Shown in pieces: positions 40,092-49,998 of a DNA stretch of 64,000 nucleotides (the first letter of the stretch is position 1; each line of letters starts with the position of its first letter). Both the position numbers and the translations under genes were made by a program. This DNA is from Acrasis kona (taxonomy: Eukaryota; Heterolobosea; Eutetramitea; Acrasida; Acrasidae). The DNA is taken from contig JAOPGA020000836.1 in assembly GCA_026419775.2 (NCBI GenBank), positions 1-64,000 on the forward strand, read 5' to 3'. Below the pieces are notes generated by a model. It made no database searches. It had not been told where the DNA came from and worked only from the letters and a program-made list of their open reading frames with translations.

Positions 40092-41366
40092 TTACAATAA
40101 AGGTATTTTCTCAGGTCTGGGGTTCATTCTGCTCAACTCTATTTTCTCTTCATGTTTAATAATATTTTGTTTGGGCATCAGCGAACACATTGCCTTTTGC
40201 ACCTCTAATATTCCGCTATGAGTTTTTCCACTAATCAACAACACATCTGGAATTGTGCTTCTCGCAGTGGAAATTTCATCATTTATTATTTTTATTCTAC
40301 GCGCCAAGTCATCTGGGTAAACAGTATCACTCTTTGTAAGGATGATTTGATTCTTTACATTATTTAGGTTTAGAAATTTTAGGAACTCTCTGTCAGGTTC
40401 TTTTAAACCATGACGGGCATCTATCAACACAAACACTCTTTTCAAGACAGCCTTCTGACGGTTGACCAAATACCATCTGATCAGTTCATTCCAATTATCA
40501 ATCTTCTTCTCTTTTGCATAAGCGAAGCCATATCCAGGAAGATCAACAAAACAAAAGTAGTTTGACAATCTATAAAAATTCAGGGTCTGCGTCATTCCTG
40601 GTTTACTACTGACCGCAGCTTTCCCCAAGGACCCAACAAGAGTGTTCAAAAGAGTAGATTTGCCTACATTGGACCTACCTGCAAAAGCGAATTCAGGTAT
40701 ATATTTCATGGATTCAGTAGAAGATTGACAAGGTATAGGCTCTGGAATAGTGCTTAAATTTTTTGCAGATGCAATTTTTTTTAATTTATCTTTTCTAAAA
40801 ATTGCATCAATATAAGGAGGTGCACCCCTCCTACTATCTATCTGCGCTTGAATAAATTTTTTATTTTTTGTTACTTTTCCAGCATAAATTTTTTTGACCC
40901 AGGCTAAAATGACTGGATCAACAGGGGTACTTCTTTCTTTTGCTCTATGACTTAGTTCCTTTGGTTTAGGGTTCTTTGAATTCTCTATCCATTGTTGCTT
41001 GCGCAGAGAACTACTTAATCTTCTTCTTTCTTTTTGATGCACATCAGCAGGAACACCAGCCTCTTGAAGTTGCTGCTCACGTTTAACAAGAGTGGAGTAC
41101 GGATTTTTTTGATATATACCAACTGTGTCCTCGATGGTTCTAGATCTTTTTTTAGATTCCGTCTCAAAGAGTGACTTATTGGGCATCGTACTCACATTTT
41201 TTAGTGCATTTTGGTTCTTTTTATTATCTTCTATTATATCCGACAGGGTTTTTGCTTGGATGGGTTTGGTTGTTTTTACTGACTGTTTGGTAAATTTCTT
41301 CGTTGCATAATATCTCCCTGGTTGGCAATTGTTGATAATTCGACTTCGTGTGAATGGGCTGAACAT
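40092..41366 (-). CDS. mitochondrial EngB/YihA-type GTPase (GTPBP8-like)
   Basis: 424 residues from the ATG that starts MFSPFTRSRIINN; the longer frame would overlap the divergent gene. The N-terminus is basic and suits mitochondrial import. A charged extension of about 190 residues precedes the GTPase core. G motifs: GRSNVGKST (G1), the T of SSKPGMTQ (G2), DLPG (G3) and TKSD (G4), with KVNYYL-like conserved sequence replaced by LNFYRL. EngB assists large ribosomal subunit assembly. It acts presumably in mitochondrial ribosome biogenesis. It shares a 26-bp divergent start region with the TPR gene. Confidence 0.88.
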   Translation of the reverse strand: MFSPFTRSRIINNCQPGRYYATKKFTKQSVKTTKPIQAKTLSDIIEDNKKNQNALKNVSTMPNKSLFETESKKRSRTIEDTVGIYQKNPYSTLVKREQQLQEAGVPADVHQKERRRLSSSLRKQQWIENSKNPKPKELSHRAKERSTPVDPVILAWVKKIYAGKVTKNKKFIQAQIDSRRGAPPYIDAIFRKDKLKKIASAKNLSTIPEPIPCQSSTESMKYIPEFAFAGRSNVGKSTLLNTLVGSLGKAAVSSKPGMTQTLNFYRLSNYFCFVDLPGYGFAYAKEKKIDNWNELIRWYLVNRQKAVLKRVFVLIDARHGLKEPDREFLKFLNLNNVKNQIILTKSDTVYPDDLARRIKIINDEISTARSTIPDVLLISGKTHSGILEVQKAMCSLMPKQNIIKHEEKIELSRMNPRPEKIPLL

Positions 41367-41392
41367 ACTTGAAGTTGACGTAATTACAAAAA
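41367..41392. promoter_or_regulatory. divergent start region shared by EngB and TPR genes
   Basis: Only 26 bp separate the chosen EngB ATG (minus) from the TPR ATG (plus). Both proteins have likely mitochondrial presequences, so the transcripts must overlap at their 5' ends or the upstream EngB ATG is the true one, in which case the coding regions overlap. No motif is recognisable. Confidence 0.5.
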
Positions 41393-42871
41393 ATGCAGAG
41401 GTTGTTGACAACGGCACTAAGAACACAGGTCAATAAACACCGTGGAACATTGAATGCTGCGAAATATTTGTATAGCACATTGGCTGACGTTTCGGTGGAT
41501 AATCCGATCTCTCTCTCACTTCGTCCATCAGAAAAGGAGTTGTTTTCACAAAGACTACAGCTACCAGATACAAACAACTTCGCCAAATTTGATATTTTAG
41601 CAAAACTTGGCGATTGGGAACAAATCGAGAGAATGGCCACCATAGATCCAGAAAAGACTGAAGCAGAGCAAGACGAGGATGTTAGAATATCAAACTTATC
41701 AAGCAACCACATTTGGAGGGGTGTTTCGATCCTTCGTCAAAATAGAATCGATGAAGCATTTGAGGAATTCTCCGTCGCACAAGATCTCCTAACATCTTCG
41801 GATGAATTGAGGGACGTTGAAAACCAAACCCTTCACTTGATCCTGTATTTCATCCTCAAGTACTGTCCCAACGGTGCCGCTACCATCCTATCCAAGTTTA
41901 AGGAAAAAAAGGGTATATCAAAGGAGAACTTTGATGTTCTAGAGCACCAAGCAAAAGCTTATGAACAAATACTTACAAAAGATGTAATAAGAAACCAAAA
42001 TGACATTTTAGACGAAGAGTGTGAATTGTTATATCGCATCATTCCCGAAAACTGGCAAACCCACTACATTAATGCAATTAGAGCCTTGACACAGGGTGAG
42101 CTTCAATATTCTCTGAGAGCCTTACTTGAAGCCGAGGATCTTGTAGCCGACTATCCAACTCGTCTTCATGCCGTTCTAAACCTAAAGTCATTTGTATTAG
42201 CAGAACTTGGAAGACATGATGAAGCAAAGGAAACATTACAACGTTACGTCCTGCTCAACCCACAAGAAAATGATTTATTAACAAAGAGTTCAATGGTGTC
42301 ATCCTACAACCAATTGGGTCAATATGAGAAGGTCATTGAAACTGTGAACAACATTTTGGAACTTTACCCAGACAGTGCTGCCAATAAAACACAAAGAGGT
42401 TATGCTTACATGAGCTTAGGAAGAAGAGAAGAAGCATTGAAGGATTTTAATGATGTAAAAGATGAAGACCCTAGAGCATTTTTGTATTCTGCAAGGTTGG
42501 CTCAAGACAGTAACGAGGCTTTGGAACAACTTACGAAATACTGTGAGTCCCAAAGTGATGACCCGTTGGGATGGTATTTGCTTGCTGAGAAGAAGGTTGA
42601 AGTTGCTTTGAAACATGTGAAGGATTTTGAAAAATGGAAGGAAATGATTCTCGAGGGACAACAAGCCGCCGAAAAAGCTCTCAAGATTGATAAAGATCAT
42701 TTAGGCGCTATTGTATTTATGGCTGAAACTGAACGTCTTGTCGGTAACTTCAGATCATGCGAAGAATATCTGAAAAGAGCACGTTTGGTTGATGCTGATA
42801 GTAAGTACATTGAAAGTGTTCAAAAAAAGTTGGATCAGGATGTTTCTTCCTTTGGTCGTGAAATAAATTGA
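41393..42871 (+). CDS. mitochondrial TPR-repeat protein
   Basis: 492 residues. Residues 1-30 (MQRLLTTALRTQVNKHRGTL) are basic, hydroxylated and acid-free, as in mitochondrial presequences. TPR helices are recognisable from about 105 on; clearest are IWRGVSILRQNRIDEAFEEF, FVLAELGRHDEAKETLQRYV, SYNQLGQYEKVIETVNNILE and GYAYMSLGRREEALKDFNDV. The final part (KAEKALKIDKDHLGAIVFMA type) continues the solenoid. TPR proteins act as docking platforms; partner unknown. Divergent from EngB and followed 51 bp later by HCCS, also mitochondrial. Confidence 0.78.
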   Translation: MQRLLTTALRTQVNKHRGTLNAAKYLYSTLADVSVDNPISLSLRPSEKELFSQRLQLPDTNNFAKFDILAKLGDWEQIERMATIDPEKTEAEQDEDVRISNLSSNHIWRGVSILRQNRIDEAFEEFSVAQDLLTSSDELRDVENQTLHLILYFILKYCPNGAATILSKFKEKKGISKENFDVLEHQAKAYEQILTKDVIRNQNDILDEECELLYRIIPENWQTHYINAIRALTQGELQYSLRALLEAEDLVADYPTRLHAVLNLKSFVLAELGRHDEAKETLQRYVLLNPQENDLLTKSSMVSSYNQLGQYEKVIETVNNILELYPDSAANKTQRGYAYMSLGRREEALKDFNDVKDEDPRAFLYSARLAQDSNEALEQLTKYCESQSDDPLGWYLLAEKKVEVALKHVKDFEKWKEMILEGQQAAEKALKIDKDHLGAIVFMAETERLVGNFRSCEEYLKRARLVDADSKYIESVQKKLDQDVSSFGREIN

Positions 42872-42922
42872 AGTTTATTGTAAAAAAATGGAAGTTTGTT
42901 TTAAATTTTCTTTCACTTGAGG

Positions 42923-43786
42923 ATGGGAAATTCTCAGGCAGTGGGTGAGAGACAAGAGCATTCAGGATGTCCTGTCACAGGTGAACGTAAGAGTACAAAC
43001 CAACTCAATGTCCAGGCAATACAAGAACCAGCAAAATCTAGCGGATGTCCGGTGATGCATGAAAAACAAGAAGCTGCCACCGAGTCCAGTGGATGTCCTG
43101 TGATGCACAATAGTAGTAGCGTACCAACTTTTAGACGCAAGCAAAAAACAGTTTATAACGTTTATGGAGAAGCGATAGATCCAACAAACCACATGCCCGC
43201 GAATCCAAATCAACAACCCCATCCTTCTCAAAATGGTGTCGCTTTATCTGTTGAACGTCAAAAATCCAACATTCCTAAGGCTGGTTCTGAAGGTGATGAT
43301 GGCACCTGGTTGTACCCCTCACCACAAATGTTTTACAATGCTCTCATGCGAAAGGGAAAGGGAGAGGGAGTCAGACCCGAAGACATGGACACTGTAATCG
43401 CAATTCATAATGGTGTGAATGAGAAGTCATGGGATGAGGTGATTAAATACGAAAAAGCTCTTCATGAGGATTGTTGTGATCCAAGACTGCTCAAGTTCAT
43501 GGGAAGACCAGACGCCATAAGTCCTCTAGCGAGATTTAAAAGTACTTTTATGGGATATCCGAAACCTTTCGACAGACATGATTGGATACTGGACCGGTGT
43601 GGACAGAAACAACAACGTTATGTGATTGATTACTATTACATTGATGATGCGGACGCTCCAGATGTTCTTGAAGTTGATAAGCAAAAGGGATTTGCCAAGC
43701 CAAGACATGTGTACATTGATGCAAGACCTGCTCTTGATGATTTGGGTTCAATCTATGATCGTGTCATGTATTGGTTCAAAAAGTAA
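42923..43786 (+). CDS. HCCS: holocytochrome c synthase (HCCS)
   Basis: 287 residues from ATG (MGNSQAVGER); the longer frame begins at a non-ATG codon. Three Cys-Pro-Val heme-regulatory motifs (SGCPV) occur in the first 60 residues. Family landmarks: MPANPNQQPHPSQNGVALS, ERQKSNIPKAG then WLYPSPQMFYNALMRKG, IHNGVNEKSW with the heme-ligand His, RFKSTFMGYPKPFDRHDW and YVIDYYY. The enzyme attaches heme to apocytochrome c at the mitochondrial intermembrane face (maturation system III). Extra CPV copies and an MGNS start, which resembles a myristoylation site, are mild oddities. Confidence 0.95.
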   Translation: MGNSQAVGERQEHSGCPVTGERKSTNQLNVQAIQEPAKSSGCPVMHEKQEAATESSGCPVMHNSSSVPTFRRKQKTVYNVYGEAIDPTNHMPANPNQQPHPSQNGVALSVERQKSNIPKAGSEGDDGTWLYPSPQMFYNALMRKGKGEGVRPEDMDTVIAIHNGVNEKSWDEVIKYEKALHEDCCDPRLLKFMGRPDAISPLARFKSTFMGYPKPFDRHDWILDRCGQKQQRYVIDYYYIDDADAPDVLEVDKQKGFAKPRHVYIDARPALDDLGSIYDRVMYWFKK

Positions 43787-43929
43787 TGTAAAAAAAATAA
43801 AAATGATGTTCTTCAACAGTTGTTTTCAATCATTTATATTGTATAATCATTTAAATCTTTCTGCAGCTTTAGATGTGCGGAGTGGTAGCTAGTTGGGCAT
43901 AAACAAGGCGCTAAACAATAAATGTAATT

Positions 43930-45570
43930 TTATTCTTCGTTTTGATAATTTTCTAGTGTTGTGGTGCATTGGTCTAGTTCAGATTTGATCCCATCAACAT
44001 CCAAATTATGTCCAATGAAAACAATCTCCTGTCTTCGATCTCCATAAGGTTCAACCCAATTCGGTCCATGACCATCATGACTGCCACAGTCACCATCATG
44101 ATGATGACTGCTTGCCATCCATAATGCTTTTGGAGAGAACTTATGGACATCACCAACAGTCGACCACTCCATCATGGTGCGGTCATCACTCGCAATCCAA
44201 AAAAAACCTTTACTTCTTACAACACCAAAAGATTTTAATTTATTAACTAAAAATAGATACAATTTAGAAGGATCAAACGGAAGTCTGTTTTTATATACAA
44301 AACTATAAAACCCGTACTTGTCTGACTCAGAATCATGCTCTCCCATTAACTCCTTAATCCACCCAGGTGCTCTTACCGCCTTTTCAAAGTTGAACAAATT
44401 CGTATTAAGAACGGAATGTAGGTCCACATTACAATAACTTGATGTAATAATGTTTGCATCTGGGTTTACTTTCTGAATTAATGTTTTGATGTGGTCTATG
44501 TTATCGATCAGATCCACTTTGTTGATGATTATTACGTTAGCGAATTCTATTTGATCCATGAGGAGGTGTGAAATGCTTCTGTTGTCAGACTCTGTTGTGT
44601 TCATGTTCCGGTTGATTAATGTATCTGATGTTGAGCAGTCCTGAGAGAAATTAAACGCATCAATTACTGTAACCATTGTATCCAAGCGTGCAAACCTTGA
44701 TAATGTTTGTCCATCGTGATTTTGAAATGTAAATGTTTGAGCGACGGGTAGTGGTTCTGATATTCCGGTTGACTCAATTAATAAATAATCAAATGCATTC
44801 TGCTTCGCCAAGTTGACTACTTCTTCCAATAAATCTACAAAAAGTTGGTGGTTTTTTAAATTCATCCTTTTACCTTCTCTTAGGGTACAACATATGCATC
44901 CATTAGTCAATTCCACTATTCTCTCCTCCACGTGTTTGATTTGGTCTTTAACCAGTTGTGCATCAATGTTAACACCAGCCATATCATTTACAATAACAGC
45001 AACTTTTAATCCCTGTTTGTTGTTGAGGATGTGATTCAATAATGTGGTTTTACCACTTCCGAGAAAACCGCTCAATACTGTTGTTGGTAGTCTTGTACTC
45101 GTTGAGGTTTGTGACTCTTCAAATTGCCTCGAGCTGTTCAGGGTCTCCAAAAGCGACTGCAACAGTTTACTATTCGGGTCGTGCCTGAGTCCTTCAGATA
45201 GTGTTGAAATTGATTCTTGAAATTTACCCGTCATACTTTGAACCAGTCCCTTTCTAAAGTATGCCTACTTATGTAAAAATATTGAACAAGCGCAGGTGTA
45301 CCTGTCCCCAATTGGGTCTAATTTTTAATGCATTCTCAGCATCACTTAATGCCTCGTCGTAATTTTCAAGTGCAGTATTGACTTCATTAATTTTATATAA
45401 CAATAATGATTGTTCTACATACCAGCCGATCTTAAACTAAACAACATAGCATTCTCCGGGTCCATTTCAATTGCTTGGTTATATACCACCAATGATTCGT
45501 CATACTTCTCTTGTGAGACCAACAGATTTGCTTCTTGGAGTAAATATTCCACGCTCTCTTTGTGTGTCAT
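43930..45570 (-). CDS. TPR-CobW/G3E GTPase fusion (ZNG1-like metallochaperone), 3 exons
   Basis: Exons 45570-45423, 45381-45302 and 45264-43930 give 520 residues. Introns are 41 and 37 bp. The spliced N-terminus (about 1-105) has TPR helices: YLLQEANLLVSQEKYDESLVVY, then DEALSDAENALKIRPNWGQ and AYFRKGLVQSMTGKFQES. The G3E GTPase follows with GFLGSGKTT (P-loop), the metal-binding GCICC motif, ESTGISEP and INKVDL, and a CobW C-terminal domain; near the end an HHHDGDCGSHDGHG stretch may bind metal. G3E ZNG1 proteins deliver zinc to methionine aminopeptidase. The TPR extension is not part of the usual CBWD/ZNG1 plan. Confidence 0.85.
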
Positions 45571-45662
45571 TGTAATTATAAAGTCAACCAACTACCATCA
45601 AAAACTGTCTTGAGCAGGATAAGACATTGCAGTAGAACTACTTCTATTTATTATATATTACA

Positions 45663-46052
45663 TCATATCAACTCCTCCTCGGCAATCATATCAGTCCATA
45701 ACGGTAACTTATGTATGAATTTCAAGGCACAATAATCATCCCCCACTTCTTGTCCTGAGAATCTCTTCTTCGCAACCAGATAACCATCTACAGCAGATAT
45801 AATAGGTATAAATATCCCTATTACAAACACAGACAAAAAAATTGTGTACACTAAAGACCCAATCCCTTTGCTCTTCTGGCCTAATAAAAAATAACCAATA
45901 CAACCAAGTCCAAAGAGATTTCCAAACAAAATTACAAGCGGATGTATAATCCTTTTAGGCTTTTGCAACTCTTCACCTACCGGTGTTTCCTGCGTCGCCT
46001 GTGCAGACAAGTGTTCTTCTTTGGATCCCTCAACATCCACGTCAGCTGTCAT
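45663..46052 (-). CDS. small two-TM protein, TM2-like
   Basis: 129 residues. A polar N-terminus of about 38 residues precedes two hydrophobic helices: VILFGNLFGLGCIGYFLLGQ (43-62) and LVYTIFLSVFVIGIFIPII. Gly-rich first helix ending in a G-x-FLLG pattern, the KGIG turn, and D in the second helix (SAVDGYLVAKK) resemble TM2-domain proteins. The C-terminal 40 residues are soluble. Function unknown; family call tentative. Confidence 0.55.
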   Translation of the reverse strand: MTADVDVEGSKEEHLSAQATQETPVGEELQKPKRIIHPLVILFGNLFGLGCIGYFLLGQKSKGIGSLVYTIFLSVFVIGIFIPIISAVDGYLVAKKRFSGQEVGDDYCALKFIHKLPLWTDMIAEEELI

Positions 46053-46457
46053 TTATTACAACCCTTATTTTAGAATGGTCGAATGTGATCAGTGTGCATA
46101 AATTAATTGATATGGAGGTGATTTACTTGATAGCGGCTAGGATTCCTAACAAATGTGTAAGTTCCGGAGTTTTGTTTCGGAATTTAAACGTCAACGAAAT
46201 AATCCAACAAAAAATTAGTAAATGATGACCGAAACAAGTCCATGACAGGATTATTTGATTGTCGGAAACTAAACACATTTTTAATGTCTTAACCGTCCTT
46301 GGTCTTGTTCTGTAACAGTGACTTTACATTCTAACCTTCGATAAAGTTAATGTCGGATCTATTCGAATCAATACAGGTACTGCATTTTGGTACCCCTTCC
46401 CATAAGGACAAGATTGTAAAGTTGTTATAAATAATCAAAGTAAAATTGTGCTGAGAT
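46053..46457. other. intergenic region
   Basis: About 405 bp. A short plus-strand ATG frame at about 46111 (MEVIYLIAARIPNKC) ends in a strong donor-like TGT|GTAAGT, but no matching downstream exon is convincing. Nothing else seen. Confidence 0.35.
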
Positions 46458-47096
46458 TTATTTCAAACGCATTAATGGATAATCCTGGTTATCTGCGACG
46501 TTACACAATACAAGAACGAGGTTTTTCGCGTCTTCAATTGTATATTGATCTTCTCTTTGATATTGCTCATCTATGTATTGCAAAAGCTGTTCTCTAGTAA
46601 CAATATCGACATCATCGTGAGCATCTTTCATTCTTGTTAGTTTTAAATCATCTAATGCCTGTCCAAATATTTCAGGGTCACCATCAAATCTACCTTCTGC
46701 AACAATTTCATATTGAATGTCTTTCCATGTCTGTTCTTCGTCTTCCGTTAGCTTTTTGTTTGTATGTTTACTGGTGTTTGGGTACAGAAAATCATTCACG
46801 GTCCATTTTCTTCTACTTTTTTTGTTTCGTTCTTTAAGGACTTTAGCCGCAACAATTTGTTCAATTCTATACGCCACTTCTCCTAATAAGATGCGATGTT
46901 TTCTTGCTTTTTCATTCTTCTCCAGGTCATCCAGTCGTCCTTTTAACATCCTGTTTTCTTTTTCGAGTTCGTCGATAATTATGTTCATATTCATAATTTT
47001 TAAATCGTGCAAAACTGAAAGTGTTTTTTTCGAAACTTCCGTTTGTTTCATAACTTTCATTACAAGATTCGAAGCATATAAAATATCAACAACCAT
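46458..47096 (-). CDS. coiled-coil protein of unknown function
   Basis: 212 residues, intronless. A leucine-zipper-like coiled coil spans about 30-65 (IIIDELEKENRMLKGRLDDLEKN). A Lys/Arg patch (KERNKKSRRKW, about 86-96) and an acidic, Trp-containing helical C-terminus follow. No membrane segment. I do not recognise a family; the basic patch after the coiled coil could be a nuclear signal. Confidence 0.58.
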   Translation of the reverse strand: MVVDILYASNLVMKVMKQTEVSKKTLSVLHDLKIMNMNIIIDELEKENRMLKGRLDDLEKNEKARKHRILLGEVAYRIEQIVAAKVLKERNKKSRRKWTVNDFLYPNTSKHTNKKLTEDEEQTWKDIQYEIVAEGRFDGDPEIFGQALDDLKLTRMKDAHDDVDIVTREQLLQYIDEQYQREDQYTIEDAKNLVLVLCNVADNQDYPLMRLK

Positions 47097-47269
47097 TCAA
47101 CGATGTCACTAAACTACCAAAACATTTCAACGAGAAAAAGTATCTTTGGTCAAACAATGCTGTCCTTTAAAGAAGTTCTCTTAAAGTTCATCTATTTACT
47201 AATATTGAAGTTCAATAAATATAAAAGGCTTAATAATCTTGGTTGACCTGTTCTTAGTTGCAATCGTTG

Positions 47270-48799
47270 ATGATCCTCAAGTGCCAATTTGAACAAGACA
47301 AAGGAGGAAGGATTGAAGAACAATACTCTATTGATAGACCAGATAGCCCGGAATGTATTCCATCTTTTAGGGATATTCTTGCGTATTGTCTCAACGAAGC
47401 CCAAAAGAACATTATTAATAAGGAAGAGTGGAGGGGTCAACATGAGAGATGGTGCACCACATATCTGGCTACCAAAATATTTCATAACCGCGTTATTGAA
47501 AACTGTCGCGACTTTGAAACAGTTGAGGAGTTAGAGCAGTTTTCACAAAACGTAACCGAACCTTTTTTCAAGGAGTGGATAGCGTCCGGTATGACACTCA
47601 ATCATGAAGAGCTAAGAAAACTATTCCACCTAAAGGACCAAGACAAGATATTATCTCACCAGGAAATACAAGAAGAATACATTTGCCCCTACTTTGAAAC
47701 ACAAGACACAATTGAAGGGGGCTATGATGCTGATGTGAGCATGATAAAAGATGTCAGTGATGTAGAATGTGAGCCCAAAGCACCAATAGTTAGGCGCAAA
47801 AAGCGCATAAGAAGACATCAAGCATTCATTCCAAGGCAAACCAGTCCAGAACAGCGTTCTGAGCATGACGGAGAGCCACAATACAAAACATGCGTTCAAA
47901 TAAAAAATGCAGAGAATGTTGGACAGTACGTACTAACGCCCACTTGGCGCCCATGTCAGGACAAGTCATCGTATAGTGATGAAGGAAGCGACGAAGACAC
48001 TTCGGACGAAATGTACATTAAACATCACATACTGCAGGAGGCCGAAGAAAGAAGTAACTACTATCAGGCATTAAAAAAGAGGAAACAAAAATCAACATCC
48101 ATCAAAGACATTAAACTAGTCCAAGCTACACTTCAATGGTCAAAAAGCATCAAAGAAGAGTCATACGCAAGATCTGCTTATTCACACGGAGACCAACCTG
48201 GGCATGGAAATTACAATGACTTGGTGCGACGTGCAAGGGAATCAAAAACAATTATCATCAGAGACGACAATGAGAGTCATGATAAACCAATGATTGAATT
48301 AACACCAAGAGCACTCCGCGTTAGAAAAATGGAACCAAACACACCAAACACATCAAATACATCAAAACGTAAAATCACAACAAACAAGTCCCATCCTACG
48401 TTAAAAAGAACTGCAGGAACAATGAAGTTTAGAGATGCTGCCATACATTTACTAAAAGAAGCCAATGGACCATTATCGGCTAAGGACATTGCCACGATGG
48501 CCATCAATCAAGGTTTAATTGTAACAAAAGGAAAGACTCCAGAATGTACCATAGCATCTAGCATTTATACAGAGATTGCGAAAAAGGAACCTTCGTGTCC
48601 ATTTGTTCATGTGGGTCCTGGTGTGTTTGGTTTGAGAAATGTTTTCAATTCGTCCAAGCCTAAAGATGACGTTGAGATGAATGAGCGATCCAATAGACAA
48701 TCAGTCAAGAAGAAGAAGAAGAAATCCTTGAATTCTCCCCAGGATCAACCTAGAAAAATTAGAGTGATTAAGAATAGAAAGATCTTTGCGTGCGCGTAA
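47270..48799 (+). CDS. HARE-HTH domain nuclear protein
   Basis: 509 residues from ATG (MILKCQFEQDKGG). Residues about 385-455 form a HARE-HTH winged-helix-like domain: KFRDAAIHLLKEANGPLSAKDIATMAINQGLI, TIASSIYTEIAKKEPS, FVHVGPGVFGLR. It is followed by a Lys-rich tail (KKKKKKS). The N-terminal 130 residues are helical with W-rich segments (EEWRGQHERW, FKEWIASGMTLNHEELRKLF) that recall ASXL-type DEUBAD regions, but this is tentative. A basic KKRIRRHQ patch could be nuclear. HARE-HTH occurs in ASXL, HB1 and bacterial restriction factors and is thought to read modified DNA. Likely chromatin-associated. Confidence 0.7.
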   Translation: MILKCQFEQDKGGRIEEQYSIDRPDSPECIPSFRDILAYCLNEAQKNIINKEEWRGQHERWCTTYLATKIFHNRVIENCRDFETVEELEQFSQNVTEPFFKEWIASGMTLNHEELRKLFHLKDQDKILSHQEIQEEYICPYFETQDTIEGGYDADVSMIKDVSDVECEPKAPIVRRKKRIRRHQAFIPRQTSPEQRSEHDGEPQYKTCVQIKNAENVGQYVLTPTWRPCQDKSSYSDEGSDEDTSDEMYIKHHILQEAEERSNYYQALKKRKQKSTSIKDIKLVQATLQWSKSIKEESYARSAYSHGDQPGHGNYNDLVRRARESKTIIIRDDNESHDKPMIELTPRALRVRKMEPNTPNTSNTSKRKITTNKSHPTLKRTAGTMKFRDAAIHLLKEANGPLSAKDIATMAINQGLIVTKGKTPECTIASSIYTEIAKKEPSCPFVHVGPGVFGLRNVFNSSKPKDDVEMNERSNRQSVKKKKKKSLNSPQDQPRKIRVIKNRKIFACA

Positions 48800-48873
48800 A
48801 AGCAAACCTATGTGTAAATTTAATGTTGTGGTCTAAAAATTACTCGTTGTAAAATTAAAAAATACTATTATTA

Positions 48874-49986
48874 ATGAGCTCACTTGTTGAATCATATGAG
48901 AAGTTTATTGCCAAGAACATTGAGATTACCCAGAATATAGATCAATTTGGAAGGCTTATTCTTCCATTTTTCTTGAGAGAAGAAAGCTTGATTGAATCGG
49001 AAGCAGGATACACTGTATTAAATGTGGTGAGCTGGTACCATAATACCATCTTGTCCAAATATCAAATAAAGAACACTCACCTCCAAAAAGGTAAACATTT
49101 TAATTGAAAAATGGAAAGTAAACGTCTAAAGATGAAAGGTTCAGGACGTACTTCAAAGTAGGGCAAATCATTCAACTCATTGAATATGTGACGTTGATGA
49201 TTGAAATGGGTCTGGTTAGATTGAAAAAATCAAGATATCCAATAGTGCTAGTCATCGAAATAGTCAAGTATGTTAATTTTCAAACACTAACTGACCCTTA
49301 GATCCCTTTTAAAATTATACGCTGTTTTTAAAGCAAAAACACAGACTCCCATCTACATAAATTACAAGGTATTTTAATTTAACTCTTAAAAAAAGCTCAT
49401 CATGATAGAACTTACCAACGGATGAGTCAATACAGTATGAAGAGCAACCACAAAGCATCACACGCGACCCATCCATCAACGCCTTGTTTGGTGAGGGCGC
49501 TGATGCGACACCTACAAAACTACTGTTAGCACATCCAGGAGCAAAGAAGACTAATCATCAACTACTATATGCAGGAGAGATTCTTCATGCAGTAAGGCCT
49601 GTAATATATGGTAAGCTACAAATTACACTTTGCAAACTAACGTTATAGTTCTTTCACTAATGCGCTTTGGAGGAGCGACATCATGGAGACCATTCATCAT
49701 CTCACTTTGTGTCGACGTCATTGCACAGATTGTCACCAGACTAGCACTTTCACAACCACAGTATGCAGATAAGAGAGGACACGTACTTGAAGAAGAGATC
49801 AGCACCCGCGAAAGCAACTTTACGTATTACTTGTTAAAGTCACCTGCCTTTGAGCTTACAATCAAACCCTTATTGGAAAAGATGAGTCACATTTTAAGCA
49901 AGATACCTCTACTTGGCTCTCTACTTGCTAACTGGTTGGAATTTGTTGTAGTGTGTCAACGTTACTTTTATTACTCTGAATTTTAA
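48874..49986 (+). CDS. PEX16: PEX16 peroxisomal membrane biogenesis factor, 5 exons
   Basis: Exons 48874-49090, 49132-49267, 49302-49368, 49409-49610 and 49649-49986 give 319 residues with frame preserved at each junction. Introns are 41, 34, 40 and 38 bp. The N-terminus matches Pex16 (YEKFIAKN, then IDQFGRLILPFFLREESLIESEAGYT), followed by TLMIEMGLVRLKKSRYPIVLVIEIVKSLLKL and a C-terminal region with TSWRPFIISLCVDVIAQIV and a closing YYLLKSPAFE..WLEFV. Two membrane segments are likely. Pex16 recruits Pex3 and peroxisomal membrane proteins at the ER and peroxisome. Its presence indicates that peroxisomes are made de novo here. Confidence 0.88.
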
Positions 49987-49998
49987 GAATAAAAACTT

